64,000 nucleotides of DNA from Flavobacteriales bacterium UBA1986 (GTDB lineage Bacteria > Bacteroidota > Bacteroidia > Flavobacteriales_G > Salibacteraceae). The first letter of the stretch is position 1, and each line of letters begins with the position of its first letter. The notes beneath the pieces were generated by a model, which saw only the letters and a program-made list of their open reading frames with translations, was not told the origin of the DNA and did not search any database. The position numbers and the translations under genes are program-made. Shown piece after piece: positions 17,830 to 26,302 of this stretch. The stretch lies in NCBI GenBank assembly GCA_002336245.1, contig DDDG01000023.1, forward strand, positions 1 through 64,000, in the 5' to 3' direction.

Positions 17830-18504
17830 TTATTCGGAGTAACCTCCAGCGCGTATGAGCCAATCGTTTAAAGGACGAGCTATTTTGTAGTAATCGAGGC
17901 ACTTTTTCATCAAATCGTCTTCAAGAAGAACGTTGGGATCCTCTTCATGAAAAGAGTAGAAACTTTTATTGAAGATCAATGGTTCCGTGCTTGCCGGTTC
18001 TTTTAGGTCTTTTGGGAGAATCTTATTCTTTTCGCCTCGAATCTCTCCAAATAGGTCGACAAATTTCTTTCCTGAAATCAACTTCCTGAATTCGGCCGGC
18101 TTTGCAGCAATCTCGTACCGAATGTCTGTCAAGGCTTGCTTTTCTGGAAAGTAACAACCCGTGTAAAAGCGGAAATGATTGTGATTGAGTTCCACATACA
18201 TTCCAGGGTAATCTTTTCCTTTCCGTCCTTTTGGACAAATAATGGCGGAGACATTCAGCTTGTAGGGCTGTTTGTTTTTACTAAAGCGTACATCACGATA
18301 GATGCGGAAGATGCATTCCTTAGGAGTTACGATGAGCTTCTTGTCTTGCTTCGCGAAGTTTACAATCAAGTCTGCAACAAAGAGTTCAAAGGGTTTTTTT
18401 ACCACTTCTTCGTACCTCGGCTTGTTTGCCTTGAACCAATCCCGGTCGTTGTTCTTTTCAAGTTCCTTGAAAAACTTGATGAAGTCCTTTTCAAAGTAGG
18501 CCAT
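17830..18504 (-). CDS. DUF2461 (TIGR02453) family protein
   Basis: 224 aa. Matches the DUF2461 pattern closely: FIKFFKELEKNNDRDWFKANKPRYE at the N-terminus (positions 6 on), then CIFRIYRDVRFSKNKQPYKLN, then MYVELNHNHFRFYTGCYFPEK. The family is cytoplasmic and its biochemical function is not established. I chose the ATG at 18504 (MAYFEKDF) rather than the upstream start at 18537, which adds unconserved residues. A TATATTCG box at 18528-18521 lies 16 bases upstream and could be its -7 element. Confidence 0.9.
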   Translation of the reverse strand: MAYFEKDFIKFFKELEKNNDRDWFKANKPRYEEVVKKPFELFVADLIVNFAKQDKKLIVTPKECIFRIYRDVRFSKNKQPYKLNVSAIICPKGRKGKDYPGMYVELNHNHFRFYTGCYFPEKQALTDIRYEIAAKPAEFRKLISGKKFVDLFGEIRGEKNKILPKDLKEPASTEPLIFNKSFYSFHEEDPNVLLEDDLMKKCLDYYKIARPLNDWLIRAGGYSE

Positions 18505-18561
18505 GAGAAATTGTTTGCAACGAATATAAACTCTCATGAGAACCTGTATGACATCTCATAA

Positions 18562-19983
18562 TCATTTGGCCTGTTGACTCGTGGGCTTTATTCGTCGAAA
18601 GCGAAAGATTTGAACACCGTGAATGAGATGCTTTTGACTCCTACGATACTGTCGGCATTCTTTAGATTGAAGGATGTTGAACTTAAGCCCGGCATACACA
18701 TCCCCGCTGTAAACACTTTGATTAAAAAGGAAGGGAAGGAAGTTACCCGAACCAATTTCTAGGACACCTAAGCGCAACCAGAGGCCAATACTTGGTCGGC
18801 GTATCATATAAGCACTTAAGGGAACTCCAACTTCAAAAAGGCGATGCTCATACCGAAGGGAAGCATGTGCCGAGAAAATGCGTTGAGCGCCGTGGCGCTG
18901 GCCCAAATTGATTGGAGCCATAAGTACACCTGAGGCGAAAAATCCATTTTCAAAATTGTAATCTCCTTGGAAGGACATCGACACGGGTAGCCAAGCATTG
19001 AAAGTTGAATCTGAGTAAAAGTCTGCACCAGATTTTTCCAGTTTTTGAGTTGCTATAAAGTCGAAGGAGCTTAAGCCTGTGACGGCCTGATTCGAATACC
19101 CATCCCAAGTTAGAAATTCATTTTCAACACCTCTGAGCGTCGAGGAATTGTAGAAACGAATGATTCCCACATCGAGAAGAGAAAAGCCTATTTTGTACAA
19201 ATAGTCTACGCTTTTACAATTGCCCTTGATGGAATGCGGAATGTGGTGACCAGCGGCTTGCAAGGTTTTAACGATGGTCAAGCCCAAGTCCATTCCAGCG
19301 CCATATCCCTTTCCCCAACCAGGAACAGCGAAGGCGAAATCTCCTTCAAAGTTGTTGACCTCAAGATTCAAGCTGTCGGCAACGTAATCGATGTTGTCGA
19401 AGTTGATTCCTGCGTATCCAAAGCCATTCAGAATTTTCACAGATGCCCCGGCATAGACGAACTGCTCGCCAAACTGATGAATAATGCGACCGGCATAGAT
19501 TCCAATTTCACCCCAAGCCATTCCTTTTGCATGAAAATTAGAATGCTCGAACCTTTGGTTGTGCAAGGGTGGATGATCAAGACCCTCATATCCGAACTTC
19601 GCCAACTCTCTGGGAATTCGTTTCAATGTCGCCATGTTTCTGGATCGATTGATCAAGCCAAATGCCCATTTTTCCGACATCTGCACGAAGGATGCCAGCG
19701 TGATTTCAGCATGTCCAAAGAAATTGTGTTGCTCCTTGTCAAACCGGTCCAATGCTTTGGAACTAAAATCTGCATCACGTAAGTAGAGGTAGGAATTCCT
19801 AAAAGTTCCGAAACCTGCCATAGGAACGATTTATAAGTAGGAAGTTGAGTTTACAATATTGGCCGGGTTGACTTGGCTATTGTTGATCGTAGAATAGGAC
19901 CCTCCATACAAGGAGAGGTTCTGAGCCTCGGTATTAAAACTGAAGCATGCAATGAGAAGAAACAAAAGACATTGCTTTGTCAT
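18562..19983 (-). pseudogene. DUF5723-type outer-membrane protein, interrupted by an in-frame TAA
   Basis: Reading from an ATG at 19983 gives a signal peptide (MTKQCLLFLLIACFSFNTEAQ) and the N-terminal part with the usual ...VNPANIV motif. Then comes TAA (19833-19831), and after it the same frame continues without a break for another 422 codons (from IVPMAGFGTF, the second ATG being at 19821) to the stop at 18562. The second part is beta-rich with glycine and aromatics, typical of DUF5723 outer-membrane barrels (GYAGINFDNIDYVAD, GDVYAGLKF). Without the leader the main part could not reach the outer membrane, so the gene should be non-functional unless the stop is suppressed or is a sequencing error. 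Confidence 0.8.
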
Positions 19984-20055
19984 AGAGCGCGCAAAAGTAC
20001 GAGCTTGTTGCCATGATTTTTTTCAATCTTTGAGATTCAAAGCCATTCTACAGAG

Positions 20056-20586
20056 GTGAATCAAAAAACCGCACTCGTTTCTTTAATTCTTCTGCTTCTT
20101 GCATTCAGCATATTAAGCTGCGAGAATCGTAAAGAACCAGCTTCGAAGCCCAGCGATCAGGAGTTGAGAGAAGACTTATTAAAGCACAATCGCAACCTTG
20201 TTCTCACAGAAGATGAACGAATTTTGGCCTTCATAAAAAGACGCGGCTGGGAGATGAGTCAGAGCGGAACAGGCCTTTACTACCAGATTATAGGTGAGGA
20301 AGGGGTGAAGGCGCAAAAAGGAGATCGAGTATTTGTTTCCTACAAAATCCAATTGCTCAATGGCGACTTAGCCTATGAATCGAACGAAGGCGAGTTTGAG
20401 CAGTTTGTGGTGGCTCAGGATGCTGTGGAAAGTGGATTGCATGAGGGCATTCAATTGATGTCGGTAGGTCAGAAAGCGAAGTTTATTGTTCCTCCACATC
20501 TAGGTCATGGGCTTACTGGCGATCAGAACAAGATTCCTTCAAACGCGAGTTTGGTTGTCTTTATAAAATTGGAAGGAATCAAATGA
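20056..20586 (+). CDS. gldI: GldI-like FKBP-type peptidyl-prolyl isomerase lipoprotein
   Basis: 176 aa lipoprotein: signal with lipobox FSILSC (Cys22), a helical linker, then an FKBP fold (GDRVFVSYKIQLLNGDLAYES, VVAQDAVESGLHEGIQLMSVGQKAKFIVPPHLGHG, and the closing VVFIKLEGI). Length and layout match GldI, the gliding-motility FKBP lipoprotein of flavobacteria, which helps folding of T9SS/gliding components in the periplasm. It starts with GTG. A box AATCTTTG about 20 bases upstream, with a TTG 17 bases before it, may be its promoter. The second FKBP gene follows with an ATGA overlap. Confidence 0.82.
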   Translation: MNQKTALVSLILLLLAFSILSCENRKEPASKPSDQELREDLLKHNRNLVLTEDERILAFIKRRGWEMSQSGTGLYYQIIGEEGVKAQKGDRVFVSYKIQLLNGDLAYESNEGEFEQFVVAQDAVESGLHEGIQLMSVGQKAKFIVPPHLGHGLTGDQNKIPSNASLVVFIKLEGIK

Positions 20587-21482
20587 GAAACTTTAGAAAG
20601 CCTTCAGTTGGTTTACTTAAGCCACTTGCTTTTGTCTTTATGACTTTGAGCTTCCTAAGTTCTTGCGATCAATCGGAGCATGAAGGTTATTCCTTAACCG
20701 AGACCAAACTTCACTATCGAATTCACTCTCTCGGAGATGGCGAAAAACGCGCAGAGGAGGGTGATGTGGTTTTGGCCAACATCGCCATCAAAGACATGCA
20801 CGACTCTTTGCTCTACAGCAATGCATTTGGCGCATATCAAAGCGCCTATCGATTGACGCCCATTAAAAACGGGGGATTGAACGAGGCTTTAAGCTTGCTT
20901 TATGAAGGCGACAGTGCGAGCTTTATTGTTGAAGGAAAACGCTTGGATTTAGACGGTATTAATGGTGAGAAGAAGTACAATGGAAAGTACGCGAAATACA
21001 AAATGGACATTCGTCTGAATCGCTTATTTGATCCGGAACAACAAGAAGAAGAACGCGATAAAAGCGACTGGATTCAAGACATGGAGATGAATGAGCAGAT
21101 TCTTCTAAACAACTTCTTGAAGGAGAAGCAGATCAGTCAGGAGCAACTGCTGGATGGCATCTATTACTTACAGCATCAAGAAGGCGAAGGACATCAGATA
21201 GAGGGTTGGGAAACCGTCCTTGTGCATTATCAAGCCAGTTTCGTGAATGGAGTGATGTTCGACGACACCTATATTTTTAAAGATCCGCTCGAGTTTGAAT
21301 TGGGCAAGCCCGATCAGGTAATCGAGGGTTTTATGATTGGCTTAAAACAGATGAAAGTAGGAGGGCAGGCTTCCTTTGTGATTCCCTCTCAAAAGGCTTT
21401 TGGGGAGGAAGGTTCTTCAACTGGAATCGTGCCTCCGTACACTACCGTCGTCTACGATGTTGAGCTAGTGGGAATCAAATGA
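20583..21482 (+). CDS. FKBP-type peptidyl-prolyl isomerase lipoprotein
   Basis: 299 aa lipoprotein (lipobox LSFLSSC, Cys28) with two FKBP-like halves. The N-terminal half is diverged (GDVVLANIAIKDMHDSLLYS... NEALSLLYEGDSASFIV). The C-terminal half has the normal FKBP layout (ETVLVHYQASFVNGVMFDDTY, DQVIEGFMIGLKQMKVGGQASFVIPSQKAFGEEG, PYTTVVYDVELVGI). It is coupled to gldI by a four-base overlap (20583-20586) and should act in the periplasm on the same clients, perhaps as a partner chaperone. Confidence 0.85.
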   Translation: MRNFRKPSVGLLKPLAFVFMTLSFLSSCDQSEHEGYSLTETKLHYRIHSLGDGEKRAEEGDVVLANIAIKDMHDSLLYSNAFGAYQSAYRLTPIKNGGLNEALSLLYEGDSASFIVEGKRLDLDGINGEKKYNGKYAKYKMDIRLNRLFDPEQQEEERDKSDWIQDMEMNEQILLNNFLKEKQISQEQLLDGIYYLQHQEGEGHQIEGWETVLVHYQASFVNGVMFDDTYIFKDPLEFELGKPDQVIEGFMIGLKQMKVGGQASFVIPSQKAFGEEGSSTGIVPPYTTVVYDVELVGIK

Positions 21483-21514
21483 TCTTTCGAACCCATCCAA
21501 AAACACTCAAATCA

Positions 21515-22514
21515 TCATTCGCAGGAGGCATTTAGAAATTCAACGATGTCCTTCATATCTGAAATGCTATCGAGATCCTTCTTTGCTTTCTTGTCTATTT
21601 GATGATATTGAGGGCATGGTGTTAAAAATCGGTTTATCAACTCTTTGAAATTCTCAGGAGTAACTACTAAGAAATCTGCCTCAGCTGGCAGGTGGATCAA
21701 ATATTCTGTGTTGTAAACAGTACTCGCAGTGGCTTGAATAGGTGCTGCAATTTTCCCTTTTTCGGCCGCTGATTCTACTCGAGCTCTTTGAACGTCATTG
21801 ATGACTGCTTGGTTGGCCTGTTGCTTTCCAAGGTCTTTTGTTGTTGGAAAAGGATTGCCCATCATGCTGTACTTTCCGTGAACCAAGTGTTTGGTTAAGG
21901 ATTGTCCGTAGCGTTCCCAAAAAACCAATTCCCCATCAACATTCATCTGTGCCGACTGCAGTTCCAAAGAAGAGTAAGGACGAACCTTGCCAGCTTCATC
22001 GGCTAAGAATACACTCCGATACATATATCGAGAATAATGTTTTTTTTGAAACCTTGGATTTGGGATTGCTGTTGGGAACATTTTCTGATCCTGGAAAGGG
22101 ACGCGCTTCGAGCTTATCACAAAACAAGGGCTCCTTGCTTACTAGGACCTTTCCTTTCAATTCTTTCCCTGAATTGAGTGTGATGGAACCTTCTTGAAAC
22201 TGCTCAATGGCTTCTTTACCTTGTTCAATATCGGCGATGGTTAAGTCCAATCCGAACTCGCTTATTTCATCGCGCGTCAATTTCACCTTTCCCCCTGAAG
22301 TTTTGATTTTGAACAAAACCGTGTCGGCTTCTTTGATCTTGATGTAGAGGATTCCGTCTAGGCGAGTGCCATCCAACTTAACGACATGGCCTTTTTGGGG
22401 ATCTGAATCAATCGAAGTGATTCTGGATCCGTTCGAATTGCACCATTTCATTTTGTATTGGGCTTGGACTTGGCTTGCTGCAACAAGTACAATAAGAAGA
22501 AGGATTGCTCTCAT
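21515..22514 (-). pseudogene. Secreted protein of unknown family, frameshifted at an A8 run
   Basis: The minus strand encodes a signal peptide (MRAILLLIVLVAASQVQAQ) and about 140 residues in one frame (22514 to about 22045), then continues in another frame to 21515. The switch falls at eight A on the coding strand (22047-22040). With seven A the text reads NPKSKVSKKHYSRYMYRS in one piece and gives about 332 aa. As written, the first frame stops at 21996. The downstream frame is rich in E/K/Q and ends near a short Cys motif. No named family is recognised. It could be real decay, a homopolymer sequencing error, or slippage on the A8 tract. Confidence 0.7.
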
Positions 22515-22593
22515 AAATCAAGTTTGATGCAATGTACGATTTCGTTAAAAAAAGGCGAACTGGATTGGTTTGAACCTTCAGTAGGAAGCTCGT

Positions 22594-23301
22594 TTAATGC
22601 CCAATAACAAAAACCGCCAGCGGCTTCTTTTCCCTCAGTTTTTCGCCTTTCCAATCGGCGGCTGAGCGTTTCTCTATTTTCTCATTCGGTAAGCCCAAGT
22701 TCATTGCCAAGCAAACTTGAATCTTCGGCGACAAGTGAGATGAGAGCTCCTCTAAGAGGTTTTGAACCCGATAAGGTGTCTCGATGAGTATTTGAGTTTG
22801 ATCGTCGCGCTCGATGAAGGACTGGAGTCTCTTCAAGAAGCTTCTTCGCTCGTTCTTCTGAATTGGCACATATCCTTGAAAAGCAAAGTTTTGCCCGTTC
22901 ATCCCACTGGCCATCAAAGCCATAAGAATAGAGGAGGGGCCAACCAAGGGAACCACTTCGACCCCCATTGCCTGGGCTTCTGACACAACCCGGGAGCCTG
23001 GGTCGGCGACAGCAGGTGCGCCGGCTTCACTAAGCAGTCCGAGATCTTCCCCTGAAAAGCAGCGCATCAATTGCTCATCGAAGCCCTGCTGTTGTCCGTG
23101 TTTACCAATGTCGAAAAGTTCAATATCGGACTGAGATGTTTTCAATCCAAACTCTTTCAATGCAGCACGAGCACTTTTCTCTCTTTCAACAAAAAAGCTC
23201 TTGAGTTCGATGGCAACATCGATGGTGTGTTGAGGAATGTCGCTGATGCGACCCTCAAGGCCCAGCTTTACTGGAATCAGATATAACTTACCTGTTTTCA
23301 C
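22594..23301 (-). CDS. RsmI-like SAM-dependent methyltransferase (tetrapyrrole methylase fold)
   Basis: 235 aa of the tetrapyrrole methylase superfamily, closest in pattern to RsmI, which methylates C1402 of 16S rRNA: LYLIPVKLG at the start, then the family loop GLLSEAGAPAVADPGSRVV, then PLVGPSSILMALMASGMNGQNFAFQGYVP. It is a short variant, and Bacteroidota often carry one in addition to canonical RsmI, so the exact target is uncertain. The start overlaps the phosphatase stop by four bases (23298-23301). Confidence 0.82.
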   Translation of the reverse strand: MKTGKLYLIPVKLGLEGRISDIPQHTIDVAIELKSFFVEREKSARAALKEFGLKTSQSDIELFDIGKHGQQQGFDEQLMRCFSGEDLGLLSEAGAPAVADPGSRVVSEAQAMGVEVVPLVGPSSILMALMASGMNGQNFAFQGYVPIQKNERRSFLKRLQSFIERDDQTQILIETPYRVQNLLEELSSHLSPKIQVCLAMNLGLPNEKIEKRSAADWKGEKLREKKPLAVFVIGH

Positions 23302-23759
23302 TTTTTCAGTTCTTCTACAATCTTATCTGAAGTTTTGCTCAGCATCTGAAAAACGTCTTCGAATCCGTCGTTTCCTCCGAACCAAGGGTCCGGCACAGGG
23401 CTATTGCTTCCAGGAACCAAAGAATTGAGGAACATACTGACCTTGGCTTTGTCTTCCTCTGTTCTTGCTAGGCGCAATACGTTTAGGTGATTGCTTTCGT
23501 CCATGGTGAAGATGTGGTCGAAGCGATCGAAATCTTCTTGCACAAATTGGCGTCCACGTAAATTGCTGATGTCGATGCCATGCGAGCGCATGTTTTCGAT
23601 GGCACGTGGGTCTGGTTCCTCTCCAACGTGATAATCTGCAGTTCCAGCAGAATCCACTTCAAGCTCGATTCCAGCCTCCGCCGTTTTTGCTCTGAAAATT
23701 CCTTCAGCCATGGGGGAGCGGCAAATATTCCCCAAACAAACCATCAATACTCTCTTCAT
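23298..23759 (-). CDS. Low-molecular-weight protein-tyrosine phosphatase
   Basis: 153 aa. The catalytic P-loop VCLGNICRSPMAEG (Cys near residue 8, Arg six residues on) is at the N-terminus, and the general-acid loop is present as VPDPWFGG near residue 125. It dephosphorylates tyrosine or small phosphoesters in the cytoplasm. The ATG at 23759 is right: the longer frame up to 23816 would run through the dnaA terminator hairpin. It is coupled to the downstream RsmI-like gene. Confidence 0.92.
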   Translation of the reverse strand: MKRVLMVCLGNICRSPMAEGIFRAKTAEAGIELEVDSAGTADYHVGEEPDPRAIENMRSHGIDISNLRGRQFVQEDFDRFDHIFTMDESNHLNVLRLARTEEDKAKVSMFLNSLVPGSNSPVPDPWFGGNDGFEDVFQMLSKTSDKIVEELKK

Positions 23760-23767
23760 TTTATCCC

Positions 23768-23807
23768 AAAAAAAATAGGAACCGTTTCGAGTGAAACGAT
23801 TCCTATT
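23768..23807 (-). terminator. Rho-independent terminator of dnaA
   Basis: Minus-strand hairpin with a 15-base arm (23807-23793 with 23788-23774), one mismatch and a four-base loop; the core is CGTTTC/GAAACG. It is followed by an eight-base T run. It lies 20 bases past the dnaA stop, between dnaA and the phosphatase gene. Confidence 0.88.
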
Positions 23808-23827
23808 CACAACCAACCATGAAAATA

Positions 23828-25261
23828 TTATTGGATAGCGATCTTCTTCTCAAGATCACTTATATATCCTCTAAATGTTTTGTCTGTGTCCATCAAATTG
23901 TTCACCGTCTTGCAAGCGTGAAGAACAGTTGCGTGGTCTTTACCTCCGCAATGAGCTCCGATGTTGGCCAACGACGACTTGGTGAGCTTTTTCGAAAAGT
24001 ACATCGCAATTTGTCTTGCTTGCACAACTTCGCGTTTTCTTGTTTTTGATTTCAACAGTTCGATGGGCAAATCGAAGTAGTCGCAAACGACTTTTTGAAT
24101 GTAATCTATCGATACTTCTCTTGCCGTGTTCTTAACAAACTTATCAATCATTTGCTTAGCAAGGTCTAAGGTGATTGACTTTTTGTTGAGCGATGACTGA
24201 GCGATTAAGGAAATCAAAGCGCCTTCAAGTTCACGAACATTTGTTGTGATGCTGTAGGCGAGATATTCCACAACCTCTTTTGGTAATTCAATTCCTTCCT
24301 GGTACATCTTCATTTCAAGAATCGCTATGCGCGTTTCAATTGAAGGTGGTTGGAGGTCGGCTGACAATCCCCACTTGAATCGAGACAGAAGGCGTTGTTC
24401 CATGCCTTGCATCTCAACCGGCGGTTTGTCGGAGCTGAGAACCAATTGTTTTCCAGATTGGTGGAGATGGTTAAAAATGTGGAAGAACACATCTTGCGTT
24501 CTGTCCTTACCAGAGAAGAACTGCACATCATCAATGATCAGTACGTCGATCATTTGATAGAAGTGAATGAAATCGTTCTGGTTGTTGTTTTTAACCGACT
24601 CGATGAATTGCTGAGTGAACTTTTCAGAAGAGACGTAAAGTACTGTCTTCTGAGGGTGGTTCTTTTTGATCTCGATGCCAATTGCGTGGGCAAGGTGGGT
24701 TTTCCCCAAACCTACACCACCGTAAATTAGCAATGGATTAAAAGCTGTGCCACCAGGTTTCTTTGCGACTGCATATCCTGCTGAACGTGCCAAGCGGTTT
24801 GAATCTCCTTCGATGAATGTGTCGAACGAATAGTTCGGATTCAACTGCGAATCCACCACTACCTTTTTCAATCCTGGGATGATGAAAGGGTTTTTGATGG
24901 TTTTCTCACCAATCTCTATCGGCATACTCACGGAAGGGTTCTTTACCGCCGCTGTATTGGAAGTAGGGATCCGAACTGAATATGGTTTAGATGAAGTTAG
25001 GTTGTTGTCCATGATAATGCTGTATTCCAGCTTGCCATCACTTCCAAGTTCCTTTTTTATGGTTTTCTTAAGCAGTGTAATGTAGTGCTCCTCTAGCCAT
25101 TCGTAAAAGAATTGACTTGGAACTTGAATCGTCAACACACTATCTTTGAGCTTAACCGGCTTAATGGGTTCGAACCAGGTCTTATAACTCTGCAGGCTTA
25201 CATTGTCTTTGATCACCGACAGGCAATTCGACCAGACCTCTTCAAGCGTTTTTTTGCTCAT
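23828..25261 (-). CDS. dnaA: Chromosomal replication initiator DnaA
   Basis: 477 aa, full length. Domain I (EVWSNCLSVIKDNVSLQSYKTWFEPI) binds DnaB/DnaA partners, then a short linker. Domain III is the AAA+ ATPase with Walker A GGVGLGKTHLAHA and Walker B VLIIDDVQFFSGK, plus the arginine-finger segment GMEQRLLSRFKWGL. Domain IV is the DNA-binding helix-turn-helix with the signature AHCGGKDHATVLHACKTV. It opens the replication origin. The gene has its own terminator and is divergent from the thioesterase gene. Confidence 0.99.
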   Translation of the reverse strand: MSKKTLEEVWSNCLSVIKDNVSLQSYKTWFEPIKPVKLKDSVLTIQVPSQFFYEWLEEHYITLLKKTIKKELGSDGKLEYSIIMDNNLTSSKPYSVRIPTSNTAAVKNPSVSMPIEIGEKTIKNPFIIPGLKKVVVDSQLNPNYSFDTFIEGDSNRLARSAGYAVAKKPGGTAFNPLLIYGGVGLGKTHLAHAIGIEIKKNHPQKTVLYVSSEKFTQQFIESVKNNNQNDFIHFYQMIDVLIIDDVQFFSGKDRTQDVFFHIFNHLHQSGKQLVLSSDKPPVEMQGMEQRLLSRFKWGLSADLQPPSIETRIAILEMKMYQEGIELPKEVVEYLAYSITTNVRELEGALISLIAQSSLNKKSITLDLAKQMIDKFVKNTAREVSIDYIQKVVCDYFDLPIELLKSKTRKREVVQARQIAMYFSKKLTKSSLANIGAHCGGKDHATVLHACKTVNNLMDTDKTFRGYISDLEKKIAIQ

Positions 25262-25562
25262 TTGATGTGAATCAGGTGTTTAGTTAAACAATAAAATAGT
25301 TGTCCCTTGGGAAAGCAACTTTCCCTTACAGCATTCCTAGAAAAAAGAGTTTCTCGGGCCCCGTATTGAGTCGACAAATATTCCAATAATTTCTGTAGAA
25401 AAAAAACGAAATGTCTATTGACTTTGTAGTTTTTTTAACTCAACTTGAGCGAGAACCGAACTAAATAGGAGTGAGGGTTTCAGGGAAAAATTCTTAGTAG
25501 GTTGATATCATGCCCGTTAGCCTTTATCGCTTAAATACATTATAACTTAAAAGGGGTCTAAA
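25262..25562. other. Divergent intergenic region between dnaA and the thioesterase
   Basis: 301 bases, AT-rich, with no open frame. It must hold the promoters of both divergent genes. I see no cluster of DnaA boxes (TTATCCACA or close variants), so it does not look like oriC. A weak TGACTTTG near 25429-25436 is one base from TAnnTTTG on the plus strand. Nothing else is evident. Confidence 0.4.
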
Positions 25563-25970
25563 TTGTATCATTCAGAGCTAGAAATACGAGTACGCTACGC
25601 AGAGACGGATCGGATGGGCTATGTATACTATGGAAACTACTCAACTTACTTCGAAGTAGTCCGAGTTGAGGCACTTCGCTCATTGGGAGTTAGTTATAAA
25701 TCTTTGGAGGACGAAGGCATCATGTTGCCAGTGCTAGAATATCGCATCAAATACTTCAAGCCTGCTTTTTACGATGACCTTCTGAAAATCGAAACTCAAA
25801 TTGATAAAATGCCTGGGGCACGTGTTCATTTCTTTTATAAAACCTTCCGAGAAAATGGTGAACAAGTGAATGAAGCAGAAACAACTCTCGTTTTTGTCAA
25901 CGTAAAGACAGGAAGACCTGTAGAAGCACCAGCGCACGTTTTGGAGAAGTTTAAGGAGTACTTTAAGTAG
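25563..25970 (+). CDS. YbgC-type acyl-CoA thioesterase (hot-dog fold)
   Basis: 135 aa 4HBT thioesterase. The conserved block RVRYAETDRMGYVYYGNYSTYFE contains the catalytic Asp and the helix of the hot-dog fold, followed by YRIKYFKPAFYDDLLKIET and ETTLVFVNVKTGRPV. It hydrolyses acyl-CoA thioesters in the cytoplasm. A thioesterase beside dnaA recurs in Bacteroidota. It starts with TTG at 25563; the next in-frame ATG (25614) would delete part of the conserved block. Confidence 0.9.
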   Translation: MYHSELEIRVRYAETDRMGYVYYGNYSTYFEVVRVEALRSLGVSYKSLEDEGIMLPVLEYRIKYFKPAFYDDLLKIETQIDKMPGARVHFFYKTFRENGEQVNEAETTLVFVNVKTGRPVEAPAHVLEKFKEYFK

Positions 25971-25990
25971 AGCTTGATTGGGGTTTCTAA

Positions 25991-26149
25991 TCAGGCTGAG
26001 CTTGTCGAATGTCAGGCTGAGCCCGTCGAAGCCTCGTTAATGTAGTTACAGCTTTGAACCCACTTCGACAAGCTCAGGGTGACTGGAAGGGGAGCTCAGG
26101 GTGACTGAAAAAGGGCTCAGGGTGATTGGATTAGAGCTCAGAGCGACGA
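25991..26149. repeat. Palindromic intergenic repeat with 21-base tandem arms, copy 1
   Basis: The left arm has two units of TCAGGCTGAGC.YGTCGAA, starting at 25991 and 26012 (period 21). A 31-base centre follows (GCCTCGTTAAT...TTGAACCC). The inverted right arm TTCGACAAGCTCAGGGTGAC comes next, and its GCTCAG core then recurs at 26072, 26094, 26115 and 26136 (period 21-22), with increasing decay. Arms pair with each other, so the element can form a long hairpin. Elements of this type (GTCAGGCTGAGC...TCGAA) are scattered in flavobacterial genomes. Confidence 0.85.
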
Positions 26150-26177
26150 ATTTTAGAAATGCATTTTTCTTTCTATA

Positions 26178-26277
26178 GTCAGGCTGAGCCTGTCGAAGCC
26201 TCGTTAATATAGTCACAGCTTTGAACCCCCTTCGACAGCAGTTCGACAGGCTCACCATTCGCTCAGGGTGACTGGAA
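26178..26277. repeat. Palindromic intergenic repeat, copy 2
   Basis: A second copy of the preceding element in the same orientation. GTCAGGCTGAGCCTGTCGAA, the centre GCCTCGTTAATATAGTCACAG and TTGAACCCCC match copy 1 with few changes. The right arm carries a partial duplication (two TTCGACAG segments, at 26231 and 26242) before CTCAGGGTGACTGGAAG. It ends 26 bases before the stop codon of the T9SS metalloprotease and may act as its 3' structure. Confidence 0.85.
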
Positions 26278-26302
26278 GTAGAACTTGGACATACCAAACC
26301 CA

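Noticed and set aside
25262..25562. oriC next to dnaA
   Set aside because: No DnaA-box cluster and no AT-rich 13-mer array visible.
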